Assembly: GCA_004208945.1 (NCBI GenBank)
Contig: SGPE01000030.1
Coordinates: forward strand, 1-64,000
DNA length: 64,000 bases
Direction of reading: 5' to 3'
Source: Pseudoalteromonas sp. CO133X
GTDB taxonomy: Bacteria > Pseudomonadota > Gammaproteobacteria > Enterobacterales > Alteromonadaceae
Shown here: positions 54,645-63,800 of the stretch, piece after piece
Position numbering within the stretch: position 1 is the first letter of the stretch
Layout: every line of letters begins with the position of its first letter
Notes under the pieces: model-generated
What the model was told of the DNA's origin: nothing
Seen by the model: only the letters and a program-made list of their open reading frames with translations
The model's database searches: none
Program-made: the position numbers and the translations under genes

Positions 54645-55220
54645 TTAATTTTTTATGTTGTTTTGTTCAGCAAGTGCAAGTAACTCCGCGGCACGCTCTT
54701 TGTGATAGTTAATCATCGTGTTTTCATAAACATAATGAGCATGTTCACCCATTGCAACCCAGTCCTGCTGGGCCTTATATAAATATGCTAATTCAAAATG
54801 TGCAGCAGTTATTAAAGAGTTCGGCCGCTCGATATCTAATGTGATAAGCTCTTTATAAAGTGACATGGCATAATTTATATCTTGCTCCACAAACGTACCT
54901 GTCCTATATAACCATGCAAGTATTGAGTATGCTTTGGGTTCTTTTTTTTCCATTCTTTTTTTGGCTTCAGCAATTAAACGAGAGCCATCACCAATATGCA
55001 TACTTAATGTTACTAAAGAATTCCAGTACCCCATCTCAATCGCTTTCTCACACCAAAGCTCTAGTTTTTCAGGTGCATTAATCAAACTTTTGTGGCATTG
55101 CTCTGCGGCTACTTCTCCCGTTAAGTCTGGATCATTAATATCTATTGAATTATCCCATCTTGGGCCTGCGGCATATAGGAGAGGCGAAAATACACACAGT
55201 AAAAAAAGAATTCTAAACAT
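54645..55220 (-). CDS. Exported Sel1/TPR-like protein, candidate immunity protein
   Basis: ATG 55220 follows GAGAAG and gives 191 residues; an upstream TTG at 55232 is less likely. A signal peptide (ILFLLCVFSPLLYAAGP) is followed by Sel1-like helical pairs: KAYSILAWLYRTGTFVEQDI with NYAMSLYKEL, then AAHFELAYLYKAQQDW. Exported Sel1 or TPR proteins often serve as immunity proteins beside cell-envelope toxins. It starts one base after the stop of the ChaN/Tiki-like gene, which suggests a functional pair. Confidence 0.75.
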   Translation of the reverse strand: MFRILFLLCVFSPLLYAAGPRWDNSIDINDPDLTGEVAAEQCHKSLINAPEKLELWCEKAIEMGYWNSLVTLSMHIGDGSRLIAEAKKRMEKKEPKAYSILAWLYRTGTFVEQDINYAMSLYKELITLDIERPNSLITAAHFELAYLYKAQQDWVAMGEHAHYVYENTMINYHKERAAELLALAEQNNIKN

Positions 55221-55221
55221 A

Positions 55222-55980
55222 TTACTTCTCAAGCAACTTTTTTTCGGGAAGATGTACTGTATAAGAAGGAAAAGGAGAAGGTATGAAAGATCCCTTTCTT
55301 GAAAAGTAAACTTTTCTCAAAGATTTATCAGCATTAGACTGGCCTTCACAAACCCCATTATTAAAGCACGTTACTCCACCAATATACTCTATAAGACTAA
55401 TGCTACTTACATTTAAACTTAGCATTATTGAATCGATACCAAAATGTTTATTACCTGCGTTAAATGCGTGATATCGATGCATAAATGCAACAATACGGGT
55501 ACTTTGAGTTCGTTTTAATTCGGCATTAAAAATATTCGCCCACATTTGATTTCTTTGGATATGGGAATCCATACAGGTACTGTTGTCTGCTTGCTCCCAG
55601 TTACAGCGTCCGTCGATTTCATCCATCATTTCAGTTGACATATCTAATGGAACAATCTTCATCCCTAATGAGTTGGCCGCTCTCACTAATTCACTGTAGC
55701 CAGTACTCGCAGCATCATTCCAGTTCCAGTCTTCTTGGAAATGTTTTTTTATAGCATCAAAACCCTTTCCAGTTCGCTGATAGAACTCTATTTTATCTTT
55801 AATGTATAAAGGCAGCATTTCCATTGCAAAGTGAGTAAAACCTGCAGTTTTTAGCTGTTTAAGTGCCTTAACTGCCTCATATTTATACGATAGAGGATTG
55901 TGACTAGACTCTGCAATTATGACCAAGCGGGCATTTCCTGCCATTGTTTTATAGTTAACATCCGTGTTTATTTTACTCAT
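55222..55980 (-). CDS. ChaN/Tiki-superfamily-like protein, candidate effector
   Basis: A 252-residue protein without a signal peptide. Its N-terminal core ARLVIIAESSHNPLSYKYEA, then FTHFAMEMLP, follows the ChaN/erythromycin-esterase/TraB (Tiki) pattern of a Glu-x2-His and a second Glu. IVAFMHRYHAFNAG later supplies His residues. The fold is known in metal-dependent hydrolases and heme-binding lipoproteins. Lack of export signal, and tight coupling to an exported Sel1-like gene inside an effector island, make a toxin role plausible. This would be unusual for the family and is inference only. Confidence 0.65.
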   Translation of the reverse strand: MSKINTDVNYKTMAGNARLVIIAESSHNPLSYKYEAVKALKQLKTAGFTHFAMEMLPLYIKDKIEFYQRTGKGFDAIKKHFQEDWNWNDAASTGYSELVRAANSLGMKIVPLDMSTEMMDEIDGRCNWEQADNSTCMDSHIQRNQMWANIFNAELKRTQSTRIVAFMHRYHAFNAGNKHFGIDSIMLSLNVSSISLIEYIGGVTCFNNGVCEGQSNADKSLRKVYFSRKGSFIPSPFPSYTVHLPEKKLLEK

Positions 55981-56030
55981 ATATTTCCCTATCCGTTTTA
56001 TTAAAGCTCTTCAGTAAGCTCTTAGATATT

Positions 56031-56474
56031 TTATTTACACCAACCAATACTGTCGCTTATTGTGGCTACCTCTTTTTTATGTTCGGCCAACCAAGACTCG
56101 ATAGCTAATGACGATTTAAATTCAGACCCTGTACCTGGCCAGTAAAAATTTCCACTTTCATCAACACAAAGTGCTATATAGACAGGCTCTGAATTAAAAA
56201 TAACATCTTCCCCAGCCTCAACATACATATCATAGTTTAAGCTCTTGATAGGTTTGCCTTTGTAAGTAGAGAGTACATCCGCATAATAAACATGCTTTTC
56301 CGAATTATCATCTTCTTGAAAAGCCTCTACTTTAGTGATTTTAACTTTAGCAAGAAACTGAACATTTTCTGATGCTACTTTGAACCCATTTAGCTCTAAG
56401 CTTTCAGTAACGTTAGCTAATACAGGCTTAGTTAAAGCCAAAAAAGCGAATACAATAATAAATATTTTTTTCAT
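56031..56474 (-). CDS. Small exported protein, candidate amidase immunity protein
   Basis: A 147-residue protein with a signal peptide (IFIIVFAFLALTKPVLA) and a beta-rich mature part with two Cys (ALCVDESGNFYW and the terminal WCK) that could form a disulfide. Its ATG overlaps the stop of the amidase gene (TAATG). An exported partner directly after a peptidoglycan amidase effector is the classic immunity arrangement. I do not recognise the sequence family. Confidence 0.7.
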   Translation of the reverse strand: MKKIFIIVFAFLALTKPVLANVTESLELNGFKVASENVQFLAKVKITKVEAFQEDDNSEKHVYYADVLSTYKGKPIKSLNYDMYVEAGEDVIFNSEPVYIALCVDESGNFYWPGTGSEFKSSLAIESWLAEHKKEVATISDSIGWCK

Positions 56475-57292
56475 TAGGCCTCACTTCCTGCAACTGATGC
56501 ACTTTGTGTATAAATAGGCAAACTAGCTGACAATGAATCAAAGCTAGTCGGAACTACAAAGTCATCCCATACATCCTTTTTATACTTTGCTACATTAACA
56601 CTGCTACTTTGATTGCCACCCAACATATATAAATAATTGCCATCAACACTTTGACCTACTACAAACGCAACATGACCCCCACCCTTTCTAGATTTTATAC
56701 CTATAGCGCCGTAAACTGGTTTACTAATAGGTTTGCCAAAGTTGATCCTCTCTTTAGCTCTGAAAGCATTTTTTACCGGGTCCATGTTATTTTGCTGCAT
56801 AACCCAAGCAACAAACGAGCCGCACCAAGCATTTTGCCCACCACTATCATCAGTACCCCAAAACTTTGATGCCTTGAAATACTCTAAAATACGCGGATTT
56901 GCTTTTTTGCCAGCGACTTCTGTCTCTCCAACTTCAGCATAAGCTGTTTTCATCCAAAATGCAGTTGTCACTGGCATAACTGGAGGCGTTTTAACTTTAC
57001 TTAGCAAAGCCAAACCCGCTAGTTTCTCGTTGATCTTTTTGTGAGTTCGGCCATTTGGGTCTATTTTTCCATCTGGACGCACCATACCTACAACTTTGCT
57101 TTGAAACTGTTTAATTGCGGCAACAGTTTTAGAGTTTTCTGGGCGAGAACTTAAACGTCCGTCTACTGCTAATGCTTTTGTGCCTGGGAGAAATTTAAGT
57201 AATTTATTTAAAGCGGTTTGTACTGTTTTTACATCGGCTGGGGTATTAACACCACCGAGTCCAACAGATTGGGTTATTCTTATTGCTGACAT
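56474..57292 (-). CDS. Peptidoglycan-binding amidase, candidate cell-wall effector (TIGR02594-like)
   Basis: A 272-residue protein without a signal peptide. Residues 8-90 are a PG_binding_1-like domain (VKTVQTALNKLL, VDGRLSSRP, AIKQFQSKVVG). Residues 108-250 are an NlpC/P60-like cysteine hydrolase of the TIGR02594 type: Cys157 in AWCGSFVAWV, His207 in GGGHVAFVVG and Asn227 in MLGGNQSSS. It would cut peptide stems of peptidoglycan. Without its own export signal it most likely travels through a T6SS. The next gene is an exported candidate immunity protein. AAGGA precedes ATG 57292. Confidence 0.82.
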   Translation of the reverse strand: MSAIRITQSVGLGGVNTPADVKTVQTALNKLLKFLPGTKALAVDGRLSSRPENSKTVAAIKQFQSKVVGMVRPDGKIDPNGRTHKKINEKLAGLALLSKVKTPPVMPVTTAFWMKTAYAEVGETEVAGKKANPRILEYFKASKFWGTDDSGGQNAWCGSFVAWVMQQNNMDPVKNAFRAKERINFGKPISKPVYGAIGIKSRKGGGHVAFVVGQSVDGNYLYMLGGNQSSSVNVAKYKKDVWDDFVVPTSFDSLSASLPIYTQSASVAGSEA

Positions 57293-57418
57293 GTGAAAGT
57301 CCTTTTCATGTATTTATTTTCAAAGCCATTTCATATTAACGTTCAACGAAATGGCTTATTTAGTTCACCGAGGGATACTCAATTTATTATTAATTAAAGT
57401 AGTTAACCGCCTGAAGCA

Positions 57419-58102
57419 TTAATTCTTATGTAGTTCATTAGACAAAGAGATAATATCTGCCATTATGCGTTTCTCGCCTAATTCAGCGAGAAAATTCAAA
57501 TGCTCAATCGCTTTTACTTTTTGCAAATTTTCAAGCTTATTTACACCACCAAGAGCCAAGGCGGGAACAAACGCATAGGTTTCATCGGCTTCTAATGGGC
57601 CTAGTTTTTTTAGTGCTTGCTCAAACAAAGGCTTTTCATTGACATCATCTTGCTCAAAAGCCTCCTTCCTCATGGTAGCAAAAAACAATTCAACCGAACG
57701 TTCCTCCCCTCGCTCCTTTAATTTTTCAGAATAATCGGTTGGGAAAATCATGCCGAAATTTGAATTAATAGTTATGCTGTCTCCAGATGTCTTGCCCCAA
57801 ACAATCAAATCCCCAAAGGCACCGCGGCCAATAACATAATAACTGTCTGACCCGTTTTTTTCACGTTCAGCGAATTCGGTACCCTCAAGCCAAGTTTGCA
57901 AAATATCATGGTAATCTTGTGGATTTACTAGCCAGAAAATACCATCACCCCAGCCACAAAAACCGTATTCTTGCCAGTATTCCAACAAACGGTCAGGAAG
58001 TTTGCCTTTAAAGAAATTAAGTGTCTCCTTGGTTGGCATTGTCGCTTTTATCGCAGGGCCAAAGCCTTTAAAATTGTAAAAGTTATCAAAAAATTTATTC
58101 AT
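57419..58102 (-). CDS. Tdi1-type immunity protein (GAD-like plus DUF1851)
   Basis: A 227-residue cytosolic protein. The N-terminal half is a GAD-like domain (LLEYWQEYGFCGWGDGIFWL, VNPQDYHDIL). The C-terminal half resembles the T6SS immunity C-terminal domain DUF1851 (FFATMRKEAFEQDD, LFEQALKKLGPLEADETYAF, PALALGG). This is the Tdi1 layout, the immunity protein of the Agrobacterium Tde1 DNase. Its ATG directly abuts the stop codon of the orphan Rhs tip, which carries the matching Ntox15 toxin. The match of toxin and immunity families is strong support. Confidence 0.88.
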   Translation of the reverse strand: MNKFFDNFYNFKGFGPAIKATMPTKETLNFFKGKLPDRLLEYWQEYGFCGWGDGIFWLVNPQDYHDILQTWLEGTEFAEREKNGSDSYYVIGRGAFGDLIVWGKTSGDSITINSNFGMIFPTDYSEKLKERGEERSVELFFATMRKEAFEQDDVNEKPLFEQALKKLGPLEADETYAFVPALALGGVNKLENLQKVKAIEHLNFLAELGEKRIMADIISLSNELHKN

Positions 58103-59272
58103 CTATTTACACCTGTGTAAATCTACATTCATCTTAGCATCAGGCCCGATCTCCTCGAGTGCTTTTCGAGCCTGTGCGTCCATTACCTCTACACGGCTTG
58201 AACTTAATTTATTCCCAGCATCATCTTTACCATTATTCTTCCACTGTGAACCAATAGATTTGTTCACACTCGCATCGCCTAAATCTACAACGTTATCATA
58301 ACCACCTGCGATCATATCAGGGTTATGTAGAGCATTCAGAGTGCTAATTTCCTTACTAGCAAGCTCTTGGGCTTTTTGAACCGCTTCTTCGCCAAAGTAT
58401 TCGCCGCTTTCAAGCAGCTCCCTTTCATATTTAACGACTAACTTACGTTGGAAATCTTTTCTTGCTTTTTGCTGCGCAGCTCCTGTACCTTTACGACCAA
58501 TTTTGTTGTATGCCTCTCGGTTATCTAAGTATTCCTTGACTGTCATATCATTAATGCCATCTTGCTGGCCTTTCAATTGACGATCATACTCAGCATCTGT
58601 ACCTTTTTTATTCTTTTTGAAACAGGCAACTTTATGTAAATCCATTTCTCTAGCCGCTTTTTTAGCAGCTTGAGTTACGGTTGTTTGTGCAGCATCTGCA
58701 ATGTCGTCTAACTTTTTAACAGCAGGCTCGAGCGCTCTGTCAGCTACTCTCCCAGGTATAAGTGCAATACCCGCTGTCGCAACCCCTGCGGCTGTTACGC
58801 CTGTTTCTACCATTTGGGTTATTGCCTCAGCAGCATCTGCAAGCCCTTCTACGAACCACTCTACGGGCACAATTGCAACAGGGGTTATTGCATCAGCCAT
58901 AGGGTCGTTATGATCATACGCAGGCACTTCAATTGTTTTAGTTTCTTTACAACTAAGTCCAAACGGATCTACCCAATTAACTGGGTTCGGCGCATATTGG
59001 TAATGATTAATACCACCCACTAAACCAATCGGGTCTTGGTTTATAAAGCGTTGTTGTTTTGGGCTGTAATAGCGGTAACGGTTGTAATGTAAGCCGCTTT
59101 CTTCATCAAAATACTGCCCTTGAAAACGTATTGGCTGAGTGAAGCTGTTTTTAATAGATGCCTCAGGCTCTTCATAGCCATACACATCCGCGTGGTTTTG
59201 CCATACCACTTCTGCGTTTTTATTAGTTACAAAACGTGGGGTGTTTAGTTGGTCTAGGTGGTAGTAATACAC
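58103..59272 (-). CDS. Orphan Rhs C-terminal tip with Ntox15 (Tde1-type) DNase
   Basis: The listed start is a GTG (59272); the Rhs frame is open further to about 59509 but holds no usable start and then hits a stop, so this is a displaced tip and not a whole Rhs gene. Residues 1-105 are Rhs core ending in the PNPVNWVDPFGL boundary. About 285 residues of toxin follow. The end carries the Ntox15 pattern: HNPDMIAGG (HxxD), then DASVNKSIGSQWK and a short tail ending HRCK. Ntox15 proteins degrade DNA. The Tdi1-type gene follows at once. Expression of the toxin alone is doubtful. Confidence 0.85.
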   Translation of the reverse strand: MYYYHLDQLNTPRFVTNKNAEVVWQNHADVYGYEEPEASIKNSFTQPIRFQGQYFDEESGLHYNRYRYYSPKQQRFINQDPIGLVGGINHYQYAPNPVNWVDPFGLSCKETKTIEVPAYDHNDPMADAITPVAIVPVEWFVEGLADAAEAITQMVETGVTAAGVATAGIALIPGRVADRALEPAVKKLDDIADAAQTTVTQAAKKAAREMDLHKVACFKKNKKGTDAEYDRQLKGQQDGINDMTVKEYLDNREAYNKIGRKGTGAAQQKARKDFQRKLVVKYERELLESGEYFGEEAVQKAQELASKEISTLNALHNPDMIAGGYDNVVDLGDASVNKSIGSQWKNNGKDDAGNKLSSSRVEVMDAQARKALEEIGPDAKMNVDLHRCK

Positions 59273-59495
59273 CTCACCTTGTTTAATCAGTGCGACTGGG
59301 TGAAATTGATTGGGTAGGTTGATGTACCAAGTATATTCACCGTGCTGGTATTCGCCAATTAATTGGTCATTATCCCAAATGTAATCAATTTTGCCATGCT
59401 CAGTATGCTTAGCGATGCGTCGACCCAGTGGGTCGTAGTCGTAATTCGTGAGCGTACCATTGTTGTTAAAGCTGCTTAATTGATTGAACGCATTG
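58959..59495 (-). repeat. 537-bp direct repeat, orphan copy
   Basis: Nearly identical to 61886-62422, with scattered single-base differences. It encodes the last part of the Rhs core up to the DPFGL boundary. Homology stops abruptly on both sides: at the toxin junction and at 59495. Confidence 0.92.
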
Positions 59496-59657
59496 AGTTG
59501 ATTTTTGATATTATTTTAGCTGTCGTGGCTAAAAAAGTTTAAACAAAGTTCCCTAAACCTTTTGAAACATCCATGTTATTAAAGAGCATATTTATCTTAA
59601 AATTTGACAGAGTATTTTTTACATTTAATAGATACTATAAAAGAAAGCGTTAAAAAT
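59496..59657. other. AT-rich junction upstream of the orphan Rhs tip
   Basis: About 160 bp of very AT-rich DNA with stops in all relevant frames. It joins the broken core sequence to the preceding immunity-like gene. No promoter, insertion sequence or attachment site is recognisable. Confidence 0.5.
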
Positions 59658-60128
59658 TTAGCTAGGATAACTATTTTGATCCATGAAAGATAATAAAGAA
59701 ACAAATCCTAATTTATTAAACTCTATATTTATATAAATATTTTCTTTCTTAATAACTTTTGAACCATTTACCCCCCCTCCAGTGCCATCCAAACTTATAG
59801 ACTTAACAAGGCTATATCCGCCACCTTTAATATTATTTTCCACATCGGCCAAATCCATACCGAAAGTGAAGCCTAAAACATTTAATTCACACTGCTTTAC
59901 ATCTTCATCACCATTAAAATGAAAAAACAAACACTCAAACTCACCTTCATCGTCATATAAAATTGAAACCCCTTTTTCGACGAAAAGCACATATGTTTCC
60001 TCTAACTCTTCATCTAAAAAATACTTTGGCTTTTCATTAAAAGTTTCATAGAACATGTCTGTATTATCAAATTCAATACTAGAGTCTATAATCATTTTTA
60101 TGGCGTTTAAATCTACAACCACAACCAT
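59658..60128 (-). CDS. Hypothetical acidic protein, likely orphan immunity gene
   Basis: ATG 60128 (the second codon of the open frame) gives 156 residues. It is soluble, acidic, alpha/beta, with no signal peptide. Features include a run of acidic residues (LDEELEETY) and a Gly-rich GTGGGVNGS. I do not recognise the family. It lies between the immunity gene of the main Rhs and the orphan tip, 44 bp from the former. Small acidic cytosolic proteins in this position are usually immunity genes, perhaps of a toxin tip that has been lost. Confidence 0.65.
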   Translation of the reverse strand: MVVVVDLNAIKMIIDSSIEFDNTDMFYETFNEKPKYFLDEELEETYVLFVEKGVSILYDDEGEFECLFFHFNGDEDVKQCELNVLGFTFGMDLADVENNIKGGGYSLVKSISLDGTGGGVNGSKVIKKENIYINIEFNKLGFVSLLSFMDQNSYPS

Positions 60129-60171
60129 CAAGTACTTTTATTTCCTCTACAGAGCCCATGCATATTAGTAT

Positions 60172-60831
60172 TTACTGAGTCGCTTTGCAGTATACAACTC
60201 CATTTGCGGAAAGCTGGCTATTTTCAGCCCAATAACAGTTACTGTTTTCACTTTTCCATAGCGAAAAAGCTGCATCTAGACTTTTTGAATTTTCTAGGCC
60301 AATAAAAGAGCTTAAAAAGTAGGCTGATACAGTTGCCCAACGTGTTTTTTCTAAAGACCAATCATAAAGTAATAAAACAGCATCATCATCAGGAAGCTCA
60401 TCAATTAAATACTCTGAAATTGAACCATAAATATTAGAATGCAACTTATTTTCACCTGATTTAAAGTTTATTTTTTCTGGTGAAACCTTAACAGATGAAA
60501 TATTATCTATAAAATTGATAGTCAAAAAATCATTATCATGTTCTAAGAAAACACTGACGTCTGATAAATATCTTTTGACGATCTCAACAAGCTCTCCATC
60601 AGATATTTTCTCCTTATTCATTATTCCAGACTTGATAGCTAAATATTTATTAAAAAGCATCCTTGAATTAGGAAATAAGGATAGAGCTTCAAATGCTTGT
60701 TCATTTGAAAGATAATCAAAATAAAACTTTCGATATATGCAATCGTCATCAGATAAATCAACATCCTCCCACTCTGTCTCAGGTAGGGACTTTAACAATA
60801 TATCTTCTAAACTTTTAATAGTTGTACTCAT
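60172..60831 (-). CDS. Candidate immunity protein of the main Rhs toxin
   Basis: A 219-residue soluble, acidic, mainly helical protein with no signal peptide. AGAGAG precedes ATG 60831. It starts 12 bp after the main Rhs stop, the standard place for cognate immunity. The sequence (IYRKFYFDYLSNEQAFEALS, LYDWSLEKTRWATVSAYFLS) does not match a family I can name. Lack of export fits a cytosol-acting toxin. Confidence 0.75.
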   Translation of the reverse strand: MSTTIKSLEDILLKSLPETEWEDVDLSDDDCIYRKFYFDYLSNEQAFEALSLFPNSRMLFNKYLAIKSGIMNKEKISDGELVEIVKRYLSDVSVFLEHDNDFLTINFIDNISSVKVSPEKINFKSGENKLHSNIYGSISEYLIDELPDDDAVLLLYDWSLEKTRWATVSAYFLSSFIGLENSKSLDAAFSLWKSENSNCYWAENSQLSANGVVYCKATQ

Positions 60832-60843
60832 TAAATACTCTCT

Positions 60844-63800
60844 TTATTTTTCTACTATTATTTTCCACTTATCCTTTAAGTCATTAAGCTTCTCATCAAA
60901 TTGTTCTAAGGAGCTACTTTGATCTATGGCTTCCCCTAACTGCTTATGGAATATTGACGAGCCCGGAGCAGTGACTTCATTTGTTTCTGGGTTTAATATC
61001 CTATGGCCACCTTGAGTTGAGGAACCTGGTATTGTCCATTTTAGCTTTTCAGTTGGTACAGAATAATCATTATGAACTTGTTCAACAGTAACTCCCCACT
61101 TTTTCCAGTGGGGTGCTTTAGAAACCATTAGATGTTCATGCATACCACCATCTCCCCTTAAGCCATTTTCAATTTTACGCCTAATTTTTTTATCTTTCTT
61201 ATATAGTAGAGCCAATTCCTCAGGACTAAGCGAATCAAACCAAGCATTAAATTCACCACTTTTATATGTAGGAACATCCTTAGCAGATAAATTATCAATG
61301 TCAATTAATCTAATGCCTGAATTTCGTTCATCAAGGTCTTGGGGCTTACCTAACCCTCGCCATTCGCTAATACTACCATCGCCACCATTAGCAAGCCAAG
61401 TACGGTAGCCTATATCTTCTTGAACATCATCGGTAGACCACTCGTCACCATCTACTCCAACTGCTTTATAATAAACTTCGTCGCTATGCTTGGAGTAAAT
61501 AGTTCCATCAGGCCCAGTCAGTTCCTCTAAAGCTCCACCCGTTGACGGGCTATATGCAAGCAGAGAAACTGTACCTAAAGCCCTGGCCAACCAAGGAGCA
61601 ACTTTTGCTAACATTGCTCTTTCAGCGACATATAAAGCATCGTTTGCTGCTGTTTGAACTGCTATTCGTGTAGCAGTAGTTGCAGTGGAGTTGACTAGAG
61701 ACTGGACAGGAGCAGCCTTAGCTACTGCTAATGCAGCTAATCCATGCTTAATTTCTTTAGGAGTTAAATTACCATCCTGAGCGGCCAAGTATAATTTATC
61801 TGAAAGCTCAGGACTGATTATTCCCGATTGAGTGCAATTATGTAATGCCTCTTTTAATGAAGCTTCACCCTCTTTACACATCAACCCAAACGGATCTACC
61901 CAATTAACCGGGTTCGGCGCATATTGGTAATGATTAATACCACCTACTAAGCCTATCGGGTCTTGGTTTATAAAGCGTTGTTGTTTTGGGCTGTAATAGC
62001 GGTAGCGGTTGTAATGTAAGCCGCTTTCTTCATCAAAATACTGCCCTTGAAAACGTATTGGCTGAGTGAAGCTGTTTTTAATAGATGCCTCAGGCTCTTC
62101 ATAGCCATACACATCCGCGTGGTTTTGCCATACCACTTCTGCGTTGTTGTTGGTTACAAAACGTGGGGTGTTGAGCTGGTCTAGGTGGTAGTAATACACC
62201 TCACCCTGTTTAATCAGTGCGATTGGGTGAAATTGATTTGGTAGGTTGATGTACCAGGTATACTCGCCGTGCTGGTATTCACCAATTAATTGGTCGTTAT
62301 CCCAAATGTAATCAATCTTGCCATGCTCGGTGTGCTTGGCAATACGGCGACCCAGTGGGTCGTAGTCATAATGAGTGAGCGTACCATTGTTATTAAAGCT
62401 GCTTAATTGGTTGAACGCATTGTATTCACGGTGCGTTTTAATACCTTTACCGGTTTCACGAGTTTGGTTACCACATTCATCATAATGAAAGTCGCTGTCG
62501 CCAAAGTGTGTTAGGCGGTCGGCCTCGGTTGCGCTTTGAATAACAGTATCATCGGTTAAGTTACTATCTGATGCTGTAACCGAATCGTTATATTCGCTGT
62601 GAATAACATCATTTGTATACGCTGAATCGTTATTTTCAACGTGATTGATTGCATCGCTGGTATCAGGTTGCAATTCGGTTAATTCGCCATTTTTTAGTTT
62701 TGACTGGCTAACAGGGTTACCAAAGCTGTCCCACTGGTATTGGGTAGTAGTATCAACCTCAGAGCTTGCTAAGTTTTGCTTAATTAACTGGCCAAGGCTG
62801 TTGTATTCAAAATTAATATTATGACTACTAACCCCTTCTTCTTTACGCGCAATCAACTGGTTAAGACTGTCGTAATTGTACGTACAGGTATCGAATAGTG
62901 CTTGCGCAGGATGGGTTAACTGCTGCTGTGTTAAGCGGTTGAATACATCAAACTGTTGGGTAAGGGTGACATCATTACCAAAGAGCTGTGTTTTAATGTT
63001 ATTTTCGTTATCGTAACCAAGTTCAACCAGTTTTGTTAAATCACCATTCGCTTGTTTTACTTGTATTGCACTAAGCTGACCAAATTCATTGTAGTGATAA
63101 TCAAGCGTTGTTGAATCTGGTAGAGTGAGAGACTGCCTTCTACCATAGTCATCGTAGGTGTATGCCAGTTTATGTGTTTGATGTTGATTATGAATTTGCT
63201 CAACACCGATTAATCGGCCACCTTTATCAAACGCTTGTTTTATCGTTGATTGCGCATTATGAGCTCGCGCTATTTTGCCTTCTGCCGTGTAGGTGTAATG
63301 GTTAGCGTTATTAATGATTTGTTTGCCTGTGGCAAGGCTTGCGTGCTGCGAAATTATGCGGCCTAGTTTGTCACGCTTAATTTTTACATGGCGTTTATCG
63401 CTTTGTGTTACTGACACTAAGCGATTACAAGCATCATACTTGTATTGTTGTATCGTGCCATCAAACCCCGTTACCTGAGTCGGGTTTTCATTTGCATCGT
63501 AGTTTATACGGTATACATGGCCGTCACTGCGCTCAATTGCCGTTAAGTTGCGCTCTTTATCATAAGTTAAATGCAGTGCGCTGCCGTCGGGTTGAATAAC
63601 ACAATGCGGCTGGCTTAGCCCTTCAAAGTGTTGCTCTGTGGTATCGCCGTTGCTGTTTTGTGAGCTAACTAACCTACCCGCTTCATCGTATATGAAGTAT
63701 TGTTGTTGTTTATTTTCTGGATCATTTTGAGCAAACGCGGTGGTTTGCACAAGTTGCCCCTGCTCATTGTATTTATACTGAGTAAGCAGCCCTGCTTGGT

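Noticed and set aside
63000..63750. GTG 63750 as the start of the main Rhs gene
   Set aside because: Rhs YD-repeat coding continues in the same frame to the window edge, so the real start lies outside.
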